Positions 50,273 through 59,763 of a stretch of DNA of 63,891 nucleotides are shown one piece after another. Each line of letters begins with the position of its first letter. Position 1 is the stretch's first letter. Origin of the DNA: Brevibacterium sp. S22 (GTDB lineage: Bacteria; Actinomycetota; Actinomycetes; Actinomycetales; Brevibacteriaceae). The DNA lies in the NCBI RefSeq assembly GCF_004745485.1, contig NZ_RHFG01000023.1, positions 1-63,891 of the forward strand, read 5' to 3'. Made by a program: the position numbers and the translations under genes. Below the pieces are notes generated by a model. It was not told the origin of the DNA and ran no database searches. It worked only from the letters and a program-made list of their open reading frames with translations.

Positions 50273-51183
50273 CGAGCGTCGAAGACAACCCCGTGTCTTC
50301 TGTGACCGCGCTGCGGGAGTGGATGTTCAGAGTTCGAATCATCCTCGCCCACGCTGTGGTCGCCATTATGCTGATCACGGCCGTGGCGGCATTTCTTCCG
50401 ACCCCGCGACCATTGCTGACCATGCTGTCCGGCGCGTCGTATGCTGCACTGACGCTGGCGGCGATCTTTCTGGCTGTGTGTGCCTTCGGCCGTCCCCACG
50501 GTCCTACCCGGCTTCATCTTCTGCACCCACCCGTCCGAGGCCGATGGCTCGCGGCGAACAGCCCCGCGACGAAGATTCCCAGTCACGGAGTGCGCATGTA
50601 CGGCCAGTCTCATGCCATCGACCTCGTCGCGTGGCCCGAAGAGAGTCAGGGAGTCGCAGACTACCCCACGACGACCGGCATGCTTCCAGCGGATCAGTTC
50701 CCCGGTCAGGGGCTCCCCGTACTCGCCATGGTCGACGGCGTCGTCGTCAATGCGAGCGATTGGCAGAGGGACCACCGCAGCCGGACAAGTCCTCTCTCAC
50801 ACGTCTACCTCGCCATCGAGCAGACAGTGCGAACGATGGGCGGCCCACACTGGATCTTCGGCAACCACGTCACGATCCGGGCAGACGATGGGACTTTCGC
50901 CGTCGTTGCCCACATACGCAGACGATCTCTTCGAGTTCAGGTGGGCGATCGGGTCAGAGCAGGAGAACACATCGCCGACTGCGGCAATTCGGGAAACAGC
51001 ACGGAACCTCATGTCCATGCCCAGCTCATGGACCGTCAGTCCCTCTGGTCGGCTCACGGACTTCCCATGGGATTCCGGCATGCCGAATTCTTGCCCAGAG
51101 ATGATGAGACCGACCTGGCTGAAACGGACACACCTGTCCTCCCGGCCAACGGCCAACTCATGATCACAGCCGATTCGTCGTGA
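50269..51183 (+). CDS. Membrane-anchored M23-family peptidase
   Basis: A 304-residue protein with two N-terminal hydrophobic segments (about 23-44 and 55-73) and a peptidase-M23-like domain. The zinc ligands are in SHAIDLV (His115, Asp118) and in the late STEPHVHAQLMD. A lysostaphin-type GDRVRAGEHIADCGNSGNS precedes the second His. M23 enzymes cut cell-wall peptide bridges; here the domain would face outside. The ATG overlaps the hydrolase stop (ATGA), an unusual pairing. Confidence 0.83.
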   Translation: MTSVEDNPVSSVTALREWMFRVRIILAHAVVAIMLITAVAAFLPTPRPLLTMLSGASYAALTLAAIFLAVCAFGRPHGPTRLHLLHPPVRGRWLAANSPATKIPSHGVRMYGQSHAIDLVAWPEESQGVADYPTTTGMLPADQFPGQGLPVLAMVDGVVVNASDWQRDHRSRTSPLSHVYLAIEQTVRTMGGPHWIFGNHVTIRADDGTFAVVAHIRRRSLRVQVGDRVRAGEHIADCGNSGNSTEPHVHAQLMDRQSLWSAHGLPMGFRHAEFLPRDDETDLAETDTPVLPANGQLMITADSS

Positions 51184-51201
51184 CTCGCGAAGCAGGTCCA
51201 C

Positions 51202-52071
51202 ATGGACATGTCCAAACTCGAAGCCTTCCTCCTGGTCGCCGAGGAGGAGTCGTTCAGTGCCGCCGCCGATAGAGCCGGTACCGCTCAATCGACGATCAGT
51301 TCGCGCATCAAGGAGCTCGAGACTGTGTTGGGTCAGAGTCTTTTCCTACGGAGCACGCGGAGGGTGAGTCTGTCTCCGGCAGGAGTCGCCGTCCTGCCTG
51401 CGGCTCGGACTGCTCTGTCGTCGTTGGACGCGATCCGTCAGGTCGTCGACGATATGGCAGGTATCCGCCATGGACGGATACGCCTCGGCGTCATCGCCGG
51501 GGCCACCGTCCCTGGCCTGGGAAGAGTCCTGGCAGACTTCGCCAGCGACTTCCCCGGTATTGATCTCGTCATCACGTCGCAGTCGAGCGATGCCCTCGAA
51601 CGTGCCGTCGCAGACGGCTCAGTGGACATCGCTCTGGTGGTCCGGTTCGGCACCGCGGTCCTGCGATGGGAACGGCTGCTGCGCGACTCACTGATCGTCG
51701 TTGATGACCCGCCGCGGCAGGCCCGGATGTCCGCGACTCCCTTTTCGAGCCTGCACGAGACTCGTCTGATCATCCTCGACGGCGGGGTCGGCGTTCGACA
51801 GGCTCTGGAAGCGGAGGCTCGACGGGTTGGAATCTCCCTGAGCATCGTCGCTCAGGTCGCGACTCCTGCCGTCGCCGAGGAGCTGCACACTCGAGGCTTA
51901 GGTCGGCTCATCGTCCCGAACTCATTCGCACAAGGACGGGGCGCACCGCTCGTGGATGAGCACGGCAGCAAGCTCAACGTCGACGTCGGTCTCGTCGCCC
52001 GCCCCGACCTGCACGCCCCGGCTGCAGAACTCCTCATGACCCGGCTCATCGAAGGGATCGGAGACCATTGA
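51202..52071 (+). CDS. LysR-family transcriptional regulator
   Basis: A 289-residue LysR protein. The N-terminal helix-turn-helix is FLLVAEEESFSAAADRAGTAQSTISSRIKELE. A periplasmic-binding-like effector domain follows from about residue 90. It starts 18 bases after the M23 peptidase gene on the same strand, so it may be the last gene of that unit. The target is unknown. An ATG at 51208 is an alternative start. Confidence 0.87.
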   Translation: MDMSKLEAFLLVAEEESFSAAADRAGTAQSTISSRIKELETVLGQSLFLRSTRRVSLSPAGVAVLPAARTALSSLDAIRQVVDDMAGIRHGRIRLGVIAGATVPGLGRVLADFASDFPGIDLVITSQSSDALERAVADGSVDIALVVRFGTAVLRWERLLRDSLIVVDDPPRQARMSATPFSSLHETRLIILDGGVGVRQALEAEARRVGISLSIVAQVATPAVAEELHTRGLGRLIVPNSFAQGRGAPLVDEHGSKLNVDVGLVARPDLHAPAAELLMTRLIEGIGDH

Positions 52072-52090
52072 GCGGAGTCGAGGATCCTGC

Positions 52091-52807
52091 TCATCGCGGG
52101 GTCAGCCGACTCCTGATCCGCGCGGCCGGAGTGCCTGCCCAGACGCTCGCACCCGGAACCGCCGCGATAGACGAAAGTGGCCCGGCCATCACTCGCCAGA
52201 AGGGAACGGGCATGCGAGTGCGCCGCAATACCGATGGGTTCCAATCGACCCCGTCGCATATCCAGGCAAGGAACCGGAGCGCCTCGAGCGGCGTATAGCC
52301 TGCAGCCCATGCCCGCTGTTCGAATTCCTTCCATTCTTGGTGGGTGAGCACACGAGTGGCAATGTCCATTCCGTCGGCTTCCTCGTGCTCGAGGTGTGCC
52401 CGCAATGGTCCTTCCAGCACGTCGAGGGCGGCAAGAACCTCCTGCGGCCCATTGCGTGCGGCGACGAGACCGCGGGCAGCAGCCTCAAGGTCTGCAAGCG
52501 GTTCGTCGATTGCCTGATGCTCGTCCTCCATGGCATCGAGCAGATCAGAACTCTCCGGCGAGCGCTCGAGCAGCAGGGGCCACAGAAAGTGGTCTTCTCC
52601 CTCATGGTGTCGGCGCAGCTCACCCATATTCCACAGCAGCATCCGACCGAGGCTGCGTGCACGCCGCGGGCTCAGCCAGTGTGGGTTCTCCAGCAGGAAT
52701 CGGGCTCGTTCGAGATCTCTGCGCAGCGCTGCGTGGAAGAGGGTCATCGTCAGAGTGTCGGCGGGCCTGGCTGCATCCGGCGACCGCTTCACGGCCATTT
52801 CACTCAT
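52091..52807 (-). CDS. Hemerythrin-domain protein
   Basis: A 238-residue protein with a hemerythrin HHE four-helix domain (about 15-165). Likely di-iron ligands are in MTLFHAALRRDLE, RRHHEGEDHFLWP, DEHQAIDEPLAD and HLEHEEADGMD. Such domains bind O2 or nitric oxide or act in redox sensing. The ATG at 52807 with AGGGA upstream is preferred over a GTG one codon earlier. The C-terminal 70 residues are a less conserved tail. It stands alone on the minus strand. Confidence 0.85.
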   Translation of the reverse strand: MSEMAVKRSPDAARPADTLTMTLFHAALRRDLERARFLLENPHWLSPRRARSLGRMLLWNMGELRRHHEGEDHFLWPLLLERSPESSDLLDAMEDEHQAIDEPLADLEAAARGLVAARNGPQEVLAALDVLEGPLRAHLEHEEADGMDIATRVLTHQEWKEFEQRAWAAGYTPLEALRFLAWICDGVDWNPSVLRRTRMPVPFWRVMAGPLSSIAAVPGASVWAGTPAARIRSRLTPR

Positions 52808-53160
52808 CACTGGTTCCCTGCGTGGTCAGATGAATCGGTGTCGTCGCGATGTCAGCTGGTCCGCTGACCGTCGGCTTCCAGTTCCAGGGCGATTCAGCGG
52901 CCGATACCCGCAATTGTGCTCTCATTGTGCGGACTTCGAGTGTGCTCATCTTCTTGGGACCTTTCTTGAAATCGTGGAATTCAATAGTGTCGCCCGTGAA
53001 ACTGTGCCGTCCAACCGATCTTTTCGGATCTACCTATCGCCCATTTCGATAAGTCCGAAAACAGAGTTCTTCCCGCCCAGATCAACGTCAATAGACACAG
53101 GACCAGTCCGTGCGAAAGACCTCACGCCTCAGCGCTCGTCAGCAGACTGACCTCGATCGA

Positions 53161-53223
53161 CAACACATTAGGTGCGTCGCCCAACACATAAGGTCCCAGC
53201 CATCTGTTCGCGAACAGATGGCT
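53161..53223. terminator. Direct repeats followed by a perfect 26-bp palindrome
   Basis: CAACACATTAGGTGC (53161-53175) recurs as CAACACATAAGGTCC (53182-53196), 21 bases on. Directly after, AGCCATCTGTTCG (53198-53210) and CGAACAGATGGCT (53211-53223) form a perfect palindrome, a strong hairpin 27 bases after the end of the peptide-transporter operon. It may end that minus-strand transcript. The rest of the 440-base gap 52808-53249 shows only the presumed hemerythrin promoter. Confidence 0.5.
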
Positions 53224-53249
53224 CGGACGTTTTGTGGTAATTCAGCCCC

Positions 53250-55046
53250 TCAGAACTTCGGCACGTCAGAGATCAGCGCCCGCGTGTACTCGTGCGACGG
53301 ATTCTCCAGCACCGAGGCGGTCGGACCGTAGTCGACGATCTTGCCCTTGTTGAGCACGGCGAGGTTGTCGGCGATGTGCCTCGACAGCGCGATGTTGTGC
53401 GTGACGAAGAGCAGCGCCAGCTGTCGTTCCTCCCGCAGGGTCCGCAGCAGCGCGACGATCGAGGCCTGCACGCTGACATCCAACGCCGAGGTGATCTCAT
53501 CACACACCATCACCGACGGCGCATTGACCAGGGCTCGGGCGATCGCGGCCCTCTGCCGCTCGCCACCAGAGAGGTCACCGGGACGCCGGTGATAGAACGA
53601 CCGCCCCAACCGCACCGAGTCGAGGGCCTCCTCGACGGCGGCCTTCCGGCTCGCGGCCGTGCCCTCACCGCTCATCTCCAGCGGCACCGACAGCGACTGA
53701 CCGATCGACCGACGCGGATTGAGCGAGGAGAACGGCGACTGGAACACATACTGAATGCCCACCCGCTGCTCGTTCGTGCGCTTGCGCGTCGACCGCGCCA
53801 GCTCCGTGCCCCGCAGCCGCACCGACCCGGAGTAATCGTCGTTGAGCCCGGCCACACACTGCGACAGGGTCGTCTTGCCCGATCCCGATTCGCCGAGCAG
53901 CATCGTGCACTCCCCCGGTTCCAGGACCATGTTGATCCCGTTGAGGATCTGCGCCTTCCCGTAGGCGAGCGCCACATCCGCGACCTCGAGCAGAGGCGCA
54001 TTCGCCGAGGCGGCGCCGCCGTCCCGCTCCCCCGCCGAGGCGGTCGCCCCGTCCGGTGCGTCGCCGCCGGATCCGGAACCGACCGTATCCCCCGACCCGC
54101 CACGCTCCCCTGTCGAGACGAGGATATGCGTCTTCTCGTCGTCTTCGGACGGTTCCTTCGCTTCCGCGGCACCGTCGCCGATCGTCTTGCGGCCGGCCAG
54201 GTCCGGCACAGCTGCCATGAGCATCTTCGTGTACTCGTGCTGCGGGTCGTCGAGGACCGACGACACCGGTCCCTCTTCGACGAGGTCACCGCGCAGCATC
54301 ACGGCCACCCGGTCGGAGATGTCCTTGATGACAGCCAGGTCGTGGGTGATGTAGAGGCCCGCGACATTGTTCGCCACCGTCATCTGCCGGATCGTGTCGA
54401 GCACGACCGACTGCGTGGACACGTCCAGTCCGGTCGTCGGTTCGTCGAGGATGAGCACATCGGGGTACATGGCGAAGGCCATGGCGATGCCGATACGCTG
54501 CTGCTGACCGCCGGAGAGCTGGTGCGGCCAGCGTTTCTGATACGCCTTGTCTCCGGGCAGTCCGACATCGACGAGCACCTCGGCGACGCGATCGGTCCGC
54601 TCCCGCTCCGAGGATCCGAAATCGTGGATGTCGAGGACTTCCCGGATCTGTTCGCCCACACGCATGGCCGGGTTGAGCGAGAGTGCGGGGTCCTGTGGGA
54701 TGTACGCGATCCGGGATCCGCGCAGATCACGCAGGGCCACCTCGTCGAGGTCGCCGACTTCCACGTGGGTGGCCTCACCGCGCGGCCAGATGCTCACGGA
54801 CCCGGACCCGAACTTCAGCCCTTCCCGGAAGTGACCCATGCAGGCCAGGCCCGCAGTGGTCTTGCCCGACCCCGACTCGCCGACGAGCCCGAGGATCTCC
54901 CCGCGGGACAGCGCGAAGTCGACGCCGTGGAGGATCTCATCGTCGGCGTTCGTGAGCACCCGCAGGTCGGACACCCGTAGGACGATCTTCTCGTTTGGTT
55001 CGTTCGCGGCATCGTGGCGAACGGTTTCTGTCTTCGGGCTCATCAT
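53250..55046 (-). CDS. Fused DppD-DppF type ATP-binding protein of a peptide ABC transporter
   Basis: A 598-residue protein with two full ABC ATPase domains. Domain 1 (about 20-290) has GESGSGKTTAGLA, LSGGQQQRIGIAMAF and VLILDEPTTGLD. Domain 2 (about 350-598) has GESGSGKTTLSQC, LSGGERQRAAIARAL and VMVCDEITSALD. Note ITSALD in place of PTSALD. A Gly/Ser/Glu-rich linker of some 50 residues joins them. The two ATPases are separate in most Dpp/Opp systems; fusion is common in actinobacteria. It energises import of oligopeptides (or nickel or a similar ligand). The start overlaps the dppC stop. Confidence 0.9.
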   Translation of the reverse strand: MMSPKTETVRHDAANEPNEKIVLRVSDLRVLTNADDEILHGVDFALSRGEILGLVGESGSGKTTAGLACMGHFREGLKFGSGSVSIWPRGEATHVEVGDLDEVALRDLRGSRIAYIPQDPALSLNPAMRVGEQIREVLDIHDFGSSERERTDRVAEVLVDVGLPGDKAYQKRWPHQLSGGQQQRIGIAMAFAMYPDVLILDEPTTGLDVSTQSVVLDTIRQMTVANNVAGLYITHDLAVIKDISDRVAVMLRGDLVEEGPVSSVLDDPQHEYTKMLMAAVPDLAGRKTIGDGAAEAKEPSEDDEKTHILVSTGERGGSGDTVGSGSGGDAPDGATASAGERDGGAASANAPLLEVADVALAYGKAQILNGINMVLEPGECTMLLGESGSGKTTLSQCVAGLNDDYSGSVRLRGTELARSTRKRTNEQRVGIQYVFQSPFSSLNPRRSIGQSLSVPLEMSGEGTAASRKAAVEEALDSVRLGRSFYHRRPGDLSGGERQRAAIARALVNAPSVMVCDEITSALDVSVQASIVALLRTLREERQLALLFVTHNIALSRHIADNLAVLNKGKIVDYGPTASVLENPSHEYTRALISDVPKF

Positions 55047-55960
55047 GCCTCCACGGATGTCGATGCGGTGGCTCTGGCGAAGGAGTCCGCGAGCAGGTTG
55101 GTGCCGATGGTCAGCAGCGCGATCGCGATGACCGGCAGCAGCACACCCCAGGGCTGGATGGACAGGGCGATGCGGTTCTCGTTGATCATCAGACCCCAGT
55201 CGGCCGCGGGCGGCTGCAGGCCGAGACCGAGGAACGACAGCGAGGCGATATAGCCGATCGAGTAGGTCAGGCGCAGCCCGGCCTCCACGCTCAGCGGTCC
55301 GGTGATGTTGGGCAGCAGCTCACGCATGAGCACCTTCCACCGCGGCATCGCGTACATCTCGGCGGCCTTGATGTAGTCCTCGGTGATGACGCCCAGGGTT
55401 GCCGACCGCGCGACCCGGGCGATGCGCGGGGCGTGGGTGAGTCCGATGACGGTCACGAGCACCCACCCCTGCGGCCCGAGCACCGTGATCGCAAGGAGTG
55501 CGAACACGAGCTGCGGGATGGCGAGGATGACATCGTTGAGGCGCATGATCACGGCGTCGAACGTCCCGCCTACATAGGCGGCGAGCATGCCGATGATCGC
55601 ACCGACGACAATACCGAGGACAGTGGCCAGCACACCGTAGACGATGAGGGTCACACCGCCGGCGAGGAACCGAGACAGCACATCCCTACCCAGGTTGTCC
55701 GAGCCGAACAGCCCGTAGGGGCTGAAGGGCTTCGTCACGAACTGTGTGGCGGTGTTGCCCGTCGCCCAGGGCAGCAGCAGCGGCCCGCACAGAGCGAGCA
55801 CGACCACAACGACGGTGATCGTCAGACCGATCTTGCCCTGCTTCTGCGCGAGCACCCGCTTGTAGAAGGGAACATAGGTGGTCTGGGATTCTTTGGGGAC
55901 CTCGGCGGCGTCGGTGGCCGCGGATTTGAGATCGTCGAGGCTGTTCGCGTCGGTGCTCAT
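55043..55960 (-). CDS. Peptide ABC transporter permease DppC-like
   Basis: A 305-residue permease with an N-terminal cytoplasmic part and six membrane segments. The conserved SDNLGRDVLSRFLAGG and the EAA-loop region RSATLGVITEDYIKAAEMYAMPRWKVLMRELLPNI are typical of DppC/OppC. The ATG at 55960 overlaps the dppB stop (ATGA); a longer in-frame start at 56383 inside dppB is rejected. It works with the DppB-like and fused ATPase proteins. Confidence 0.9.
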   Translation of the reverse strand: MSTDANSLDDLKSAATDAAEVPKESQTTYVPFYKRVLAQKQGKIGLTITVVVVVLALCGPLLLPWATGNTATQFVTKPFSPYGLFGSDNLGRDVLSRFLAGGVTLIVYGVLATVLGIVVGAIIGMLAAYVGGTFDAVIMRLNDVILAIPQLVFALLAITVLGPQGWVLVTVIGLTHAPRIARVARSATLGVITEDYIKAAEMYAMPRWKVLMRELLPNITGPLSVEAGLRLTYSIGYIASLSFLGLGLQPPAADWGLMINENRIALSIQPWGVLLPVIAIALLTIGTNLLADSFARATASTSVEA

Positions 55961-56910
55961 GCTGCGCTCCTCAGTTTCGGGTTGGTGAGGATGCCGACGA
56001 CATCGGCCGCCAGGTTCACCACGACATAGACGGCGGCGACGAGCATGGAGATCGCTTGGACGACCTGCACATCTCGGTAGGTCACCGCGTCGATGAGTGC
56101 TTGCCCGAGTCCCGGGTAGCGGAAGAGGAACTCGACGACGACCACGCCGCCGGCCAGCCAGGCCAGCTGGATCGCGACGACCTGGGCGACCGGGCCGAGT
56201 GCGTGGGGCACGGCGTGGCGCATGATCACGCGTTTCTCCGGGACACCCTTGAGACGGGCCATCTCGACGAATCCGGAGTCCAGTACTTCGATCATCGTCG
56301 CCCGCATCATCCGCACGATATAGGGGGTGACGACGAGGATGAGGGTCAGGGTCGGCAGGATCAGCTGTTCCGGCCGGTTCCACACGGGTTCTCCCGGTGG
56401 GGCCAGGGTCACAGCGGGCAGGATCTGGAACACCGAGGTGGCGAAGATCGCGATGAGTCCGATGCCGATGACGAACTCGGGCATGGCCGCCAGCACGAGG
56501 CTGAGCCCGGTCATCGCCTGGTCGCGGCGCTTCCCGCGGTGCAGGGCCTGGAAGACGCCGAGGCCGATTCCCAGGGGGACGGAGATGATCGCGGCCAGTC
56601 CCATGAGGATGAAGGAGGCCCCGACTCGATCGCCGAGGAGGGCACCGACCGATCCTCCCGTCGCCGAGGAGGTTCCGAAGTCGCCGACGAAGAGTCCTCC
56701 CAACCAGGTGAAGTACCGCTGCCAGGCGGGTTGGTCGAGTCCCAGCTGTTCGTTCAGCGCCGCAATGCGTTCGGGTGTGGCCTGTTGGCCGAGAATCGCC
56801 CGTGCAGCATCGCCGGGCAGCAGCAGGGTGGCACCGAAGACGAGCAGGGACACGGCGATGAGGATGAACGCGGAGAAGAGCAGCCGCTTACCGATGACTT
56901 TTCCGAACAT
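55957..56910 (-). CDS. Peptide ABC transporter permease DppB-like
   Basis: A 317-residue permease with six membrane segments. The N-terminal VSLLVFGATLLLPGDAARAILGQQATPE and the C-terminal loop MIEVLDSGFVEMARLKGVPEKRVIMRHAVPHAL match DppB/OppB. The gene starts one base after the binding-protein stop codon, so the operon is tightly packed. Confidence 0.9.
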   Translation of the reverse strand: MFGKVIGKRLLFSAFILIAVSLLVFGATLLLPGDAARAILGQQATPERIAALNEQLGLDQPAWQRYFTWLGGLFVGDFGTSSATGGSVGALLGDRVGASFILMGLAAIISVPLGIGLGVFQALHRGKRRDQAMTGLSLVLAAMPEFVIGIGLIAIFATSVFQILPAVTLAPPGEPVWNRPEQLILPTLTLILVVTPYIVRMMRATMIEVLDSGFVEMARLKGVPEKRVIMRHAVPHALGPVAQVVAIQLAWLAGGVVVVEFLFRYPGLGQALIDAVTYRDVQVVQAISMLVAAVYVVVNLAADVVGILTNPKLRSAA

Positions 56911-56911
56911 G

Positions 56912-58459
56912 TCAGACCTCTCCGATCCATACGCGGTCGAATCTCCAACCGCTCAGGGGACGTCCCGTGGAGTTGGGGATGAGCCCTCCGACGTACTTCT
57001 GGAAGGCGTCGACCTGGTTGGCGAAGCCCCACACGATGTATCCGCCTTCGTCATAGAGCATCTTCTGCAGCTCGTGTTCCATGTCCCGCCGTTCACCGGG
57101 GTCGGGGATGGCGCGAGCTTTGTCGAACACCTTGTTGAACTCCGGTTCGTCCCAATGGGTTTCGTTGAAGGGCGATTCCTCGATGCACGAGGAGATGACC
57201 TGCGGCATGAAATCGCGGGTGTACCAGAAGTCCTGGGCGAAGTCCCAGTTGAGGTAGCCGTCGCCGAAGAACGTGGTGGCGTCGACCTTGCGGATCTTGA
57301 CCCGGATCCCGGCGTCAGCGGCCTGCTGGGCGAAGACCTGGGCGGCTTCGACGGCTCCGGATTGGATGGGGGCGGTGACGAGTTCGACGTCGAGCCCGTC
57401 GGGGTAGCCCGCCTCGGCGAGGAGTTCCTTGGCCGTGTCGATGTCCTGTTTGCGCTGCGGGAACTCCGGGTAGTTCTCGCTCAACGGGCCGAACATGTCG
57501 TTGCCCAGGGTGCCGTAGCCGGAGAGCACCTGTTCGATCATCTGTTCGCGGTCGACGACGAGGCGGAAGGCCTGCCGGACCTTGACGTCGTCGAAGGGCT
57601 TCTTGTCCACGCGCATGGTGAAGGGCAGCCACATGCCGGTCTTCGAGTTGAGGATGGACATGCGCTCGTCGGCGTCGATGACTTCGACGAGGGCGAGCGG
57701 GATGCCGGCGATCGCATCGACCTGGGTGGACAGGAGGGCGTTGATGAGGGCGTCGTCGTCGTTGAAGTTCAGTACCTCCACCTCGTCGAGGTAGATCTTC
57801 TCGGAGTCGAAGTAGTGCTCGTTGGGCACGAGCACGGTCGACTGGGCGGCGGTGAAGGATTTGAGTTTGAACGGCCCTGAGCACACCGGGTTGTCCGGGT
57901 CGTAGCCGACGGGGACGATGGCTGCGGTGTATTCGGCGACGGCGTCCTTGAACAGTCCGTTGGGTTCGCTGAGGTGGAATTCCACGGCGCGGTCTCCCTT
58001 GGGGACGACCTTGTCGAGCATGGTGAAGTTCGCGGCCGCGGTCTTCGGGTCGTCGGGGTCGGTGATCCTCTCGAATGTGAAGACCACATCCTCGGGGGTG
58101 ATCGGCTTGCCGTCGGAGAACTTGACGCCCTCTTTCAGCGTGCACGTCCACACCGTGGAGTCGGAGTTGGCTGTGATCGACTCGGCCAGCAGCGGCACGA
58201 CCTGAGAGTCGTCGTCCCAGCCGTAGAGGGCGTTGTAGAGGTTGACGGCACGGCAGACGTCGCCGTTGTTGACGGGGATGTGGGCGTCGACGGTGTCGGC
58301 GGAGTTGCCGCCGGTGACGCCCACGCGCAGAGTCCCGCCCTTGACGGGGTCGCCGGCATCGGCGGCACCGACGGTCCCGCCGCCGCAGGCGCTGAGTCCG
58401 GCGATCGCGGACACCGCGAGTCCGGCCCCCAGCGCTTGTCTTCGGTTCGGTGTTCTCAT
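56912..58459 (-). CDS. Peptide ABC transporter substrate-binding lipoprotein (SBP_bac_5)
   Basis: A 515-residue extracytoplasmic binding lipoprotein. The signal sequence has paired arginines (PNRRQALG) and the lipobox LSAC, placing the lipidated Cys at residue 25. The body shows the family 5 pattern: GGTLRVGVTGG, LAESITANSDSTVWTCTLKEGVKFSDGKPITPEDVVFTFER, and a late LQKMLYDEGGYIVWGF. This family binds peptides, nickel or opines; the ligand is not determined. It heads the transporter operon and follows a regulator gene after 11 bases. Confidence 0.92.
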   Translation of the reverse strand: MRTPNRRQALGAGLAVSAIAGLSACGGGTVGAADAGDPVKGGTLRVGVTGGNSADTVDAHIPVNNGDVCRAVNLYNALYGWDDDSQVVPLLAESITANSDSTVWTCTLKEGVKFSDGKPITPEDVVFTFERITDPDDPKTAAANFTMLDKVVPKGDRAVEFHLSEPNGLFKDAVAEYTAAIVPVGYDPDNPVCSGPFKLKSFTAAQSTVLVPNEHYFDSEKIYLDEVEVLNFNDDDALINALLSTQVDAIAGIPLALVEVIDADERMSILNSKTGMWLPFTMRVDKKPFDDVKVRQAFRLVVDREQMIEQVLSGYGTLGNDMFGPLSENYPEFPQRKQDIDTAKELLAEAGYPDGLDVELVTAPIQSGAVEAAQVFAQQAADAGIRVKIRKVDATTFFGDGYLNWDFAQDFWYTRDFMPQVISSCIEESPFNETHWDEPEFNKVFDKARAIPDPGERRDMEHELQKMLYDEGGYIVWGFANQVDAFQKYVGGLIPNSTGRPLSGWRFDRVWIGEV

Positions 58460-58470
58460 GTGCCTTCTTC

Positions 58471-59469
58471 CTAGGACGTCGGTTCGGGTTGGCGGTCCGC
58501 GAGGACGTGGGCGCGCAGATAGTTCTCGAGCATGGTCAGTGCTTCCTCATCGGTGATGGGCACCTGTCCGGTGCTGCGGGCCACGCCGAGTCCGTCGATG
58601 AAGATCGCCAGTGATTTGACCATGACGGTGGTGTCGCCGGTGCGGATGAGTCCCGCCTTCTGGCCGCTGTCGATGATCACTGCGATCATGTCGAGCCATT
58701 CGCCGTAGACAGCGGTGAGGTTATCGCGTGCCACTGTGTCCGTGGCCGCTCGGGCCCAGCATTGGAGCCAGATCGACCAGACGCGGCGGATCTTCTGGTC
58801 GACGCCGGCGTGGATGCGCGCGAAGTGGCGGAGCACGGTGATGGCGTCGACGGAGTCGTTGAGGTGGCGGGTCTTCGCGATGATGTCCAGTGAGTAGCGC
58901 AGGGCTGCTTGGAGCAGTTGGTCCTTCGTCCGGAAGTGGTAGTTCACCGCCGAGGTGGTCAAGCCCGCCGCACGGGCGACGTCTTCGGTGCGCACTTTGT
59001 CGATGCCGAGGTCGGCGTAGAGTTCCCAGGCCGCGGCAATGATCGTCACCCGGTTGCGGGTGCCCTTGGACATCCACTCCTGCGCGGGGTCGGCCGCAGG
59101 CGGCTCTGCGCTGTCGCTGTGTCCGGGAATCGTCGGCATATCTCGGCCATCGGGTGATGGCTCGACAGCCGCCGAGCCGCTGTGAACGTTTTCGGGCGAC
59201 TGCGCGGCATGCCCTCGCCGAGGCGGCCCTGCCGTTCTCCCGGTCGTGAGCCAATCGGTGCTGACTTCGGTGAGTTCGGCGATGCGTGAGATCTCTTCGA
59301 CTCGGAAGTTGCGTGTTCCGGCCAGGGATTTCGAGAGTTTGCTGGCGTCGAGCCCGATCTGTCGGGCGACTTCGCTGTGGTTGATTCCCGCGTTCTTGAT
59401 GGCGTCGCGGACACGGATGACCAGCGACGTCTGTGTGCTGTCTGCACCTTTACCTTCCGTGACCACCAC
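58471..59469 (-). CDS. XRE-TetR fusion transcriptional regulator
   Basis: Two DNA-binding domains are joined in one protein of about 332 residues. Near the N-terminus an XRE-like helix-turn-helix reads INHSEVARQIGLDASKLSKSLAGTRNFRVEEISRIAEL. A Pro/Ser-rich linker follows. Then a full TetR domain contains VRTEDVARAAGLTTSAVNYHFRTKDQLLQAAL and an all-helical sensor part. The frame is open to 59673; I place the start at a GTG near 59469 because the upstream codons look non-coding, and a neighbouring GTG is possible. It leads the peptide-transporter operon and probably regulates it. Confidence 0.78.
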   Translation of the reverse strand: MVVTEGKGADSTQTSLVIRVRDAIKNAGINHSEVARQIGLDASKLSKSLAGTRNFRVEEISRIAELTEVSTDWLTTGRTAGPPRRGHAAQSPENVHSGSAAVEPSPDGRDMPTIPGHSDSAEPPAADPAQEWMSKGTRNRVTIIAAAWELYADLGIDKVRTEDVARAAGLTTSAVNYHFRTKDQLLQAALRYSLDIIAKTRHLNDSVDAITVLRHFARIHAGVDQKIRRVWSIWLQCWARAATDTVARDNLTAVYGEWLDMIAVIIDSGQKAGLIRTGDTTVMVKSLAIFIDGLGVARSTGQVPITDEEALTMLENYLRAHVLADRQPEPTS

Positions 59470-59763
59470 TACAGTCTGCACAGAAGTTGCGATTTTGGCA
59501 AGACTTACTGGGGTTTTGGGTAGTTTGCAGTCGGCAATGGCCCGAAACCACTCCTCCCTGCTGCCGAGGCCGTGGTTCACCCGTTCTGAATTCGGCAGTT
59601 GTGAATCAGTTCCGTTGCATCCGAGACCTTGGGAATCACAATCGGGCATCCCCGGTGTTTTTAGCTGCCACATTTGTTGAGAAATGAGTAGAGTTTTTTT
59701 CGATACCAGTGGCCCGAAGAGATCCTGGGTGTCGGCGAAGACAGACGCAAGGAGGCGTTCTGA

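Noticed and set aside
53292..54980. 562-residue plus-strand open frame
   Set aside because: Antisense to the fused DppDF ATPase gene, whose motifs are complete; the plus frame is a low-complexity His/Arg-rich shadow.
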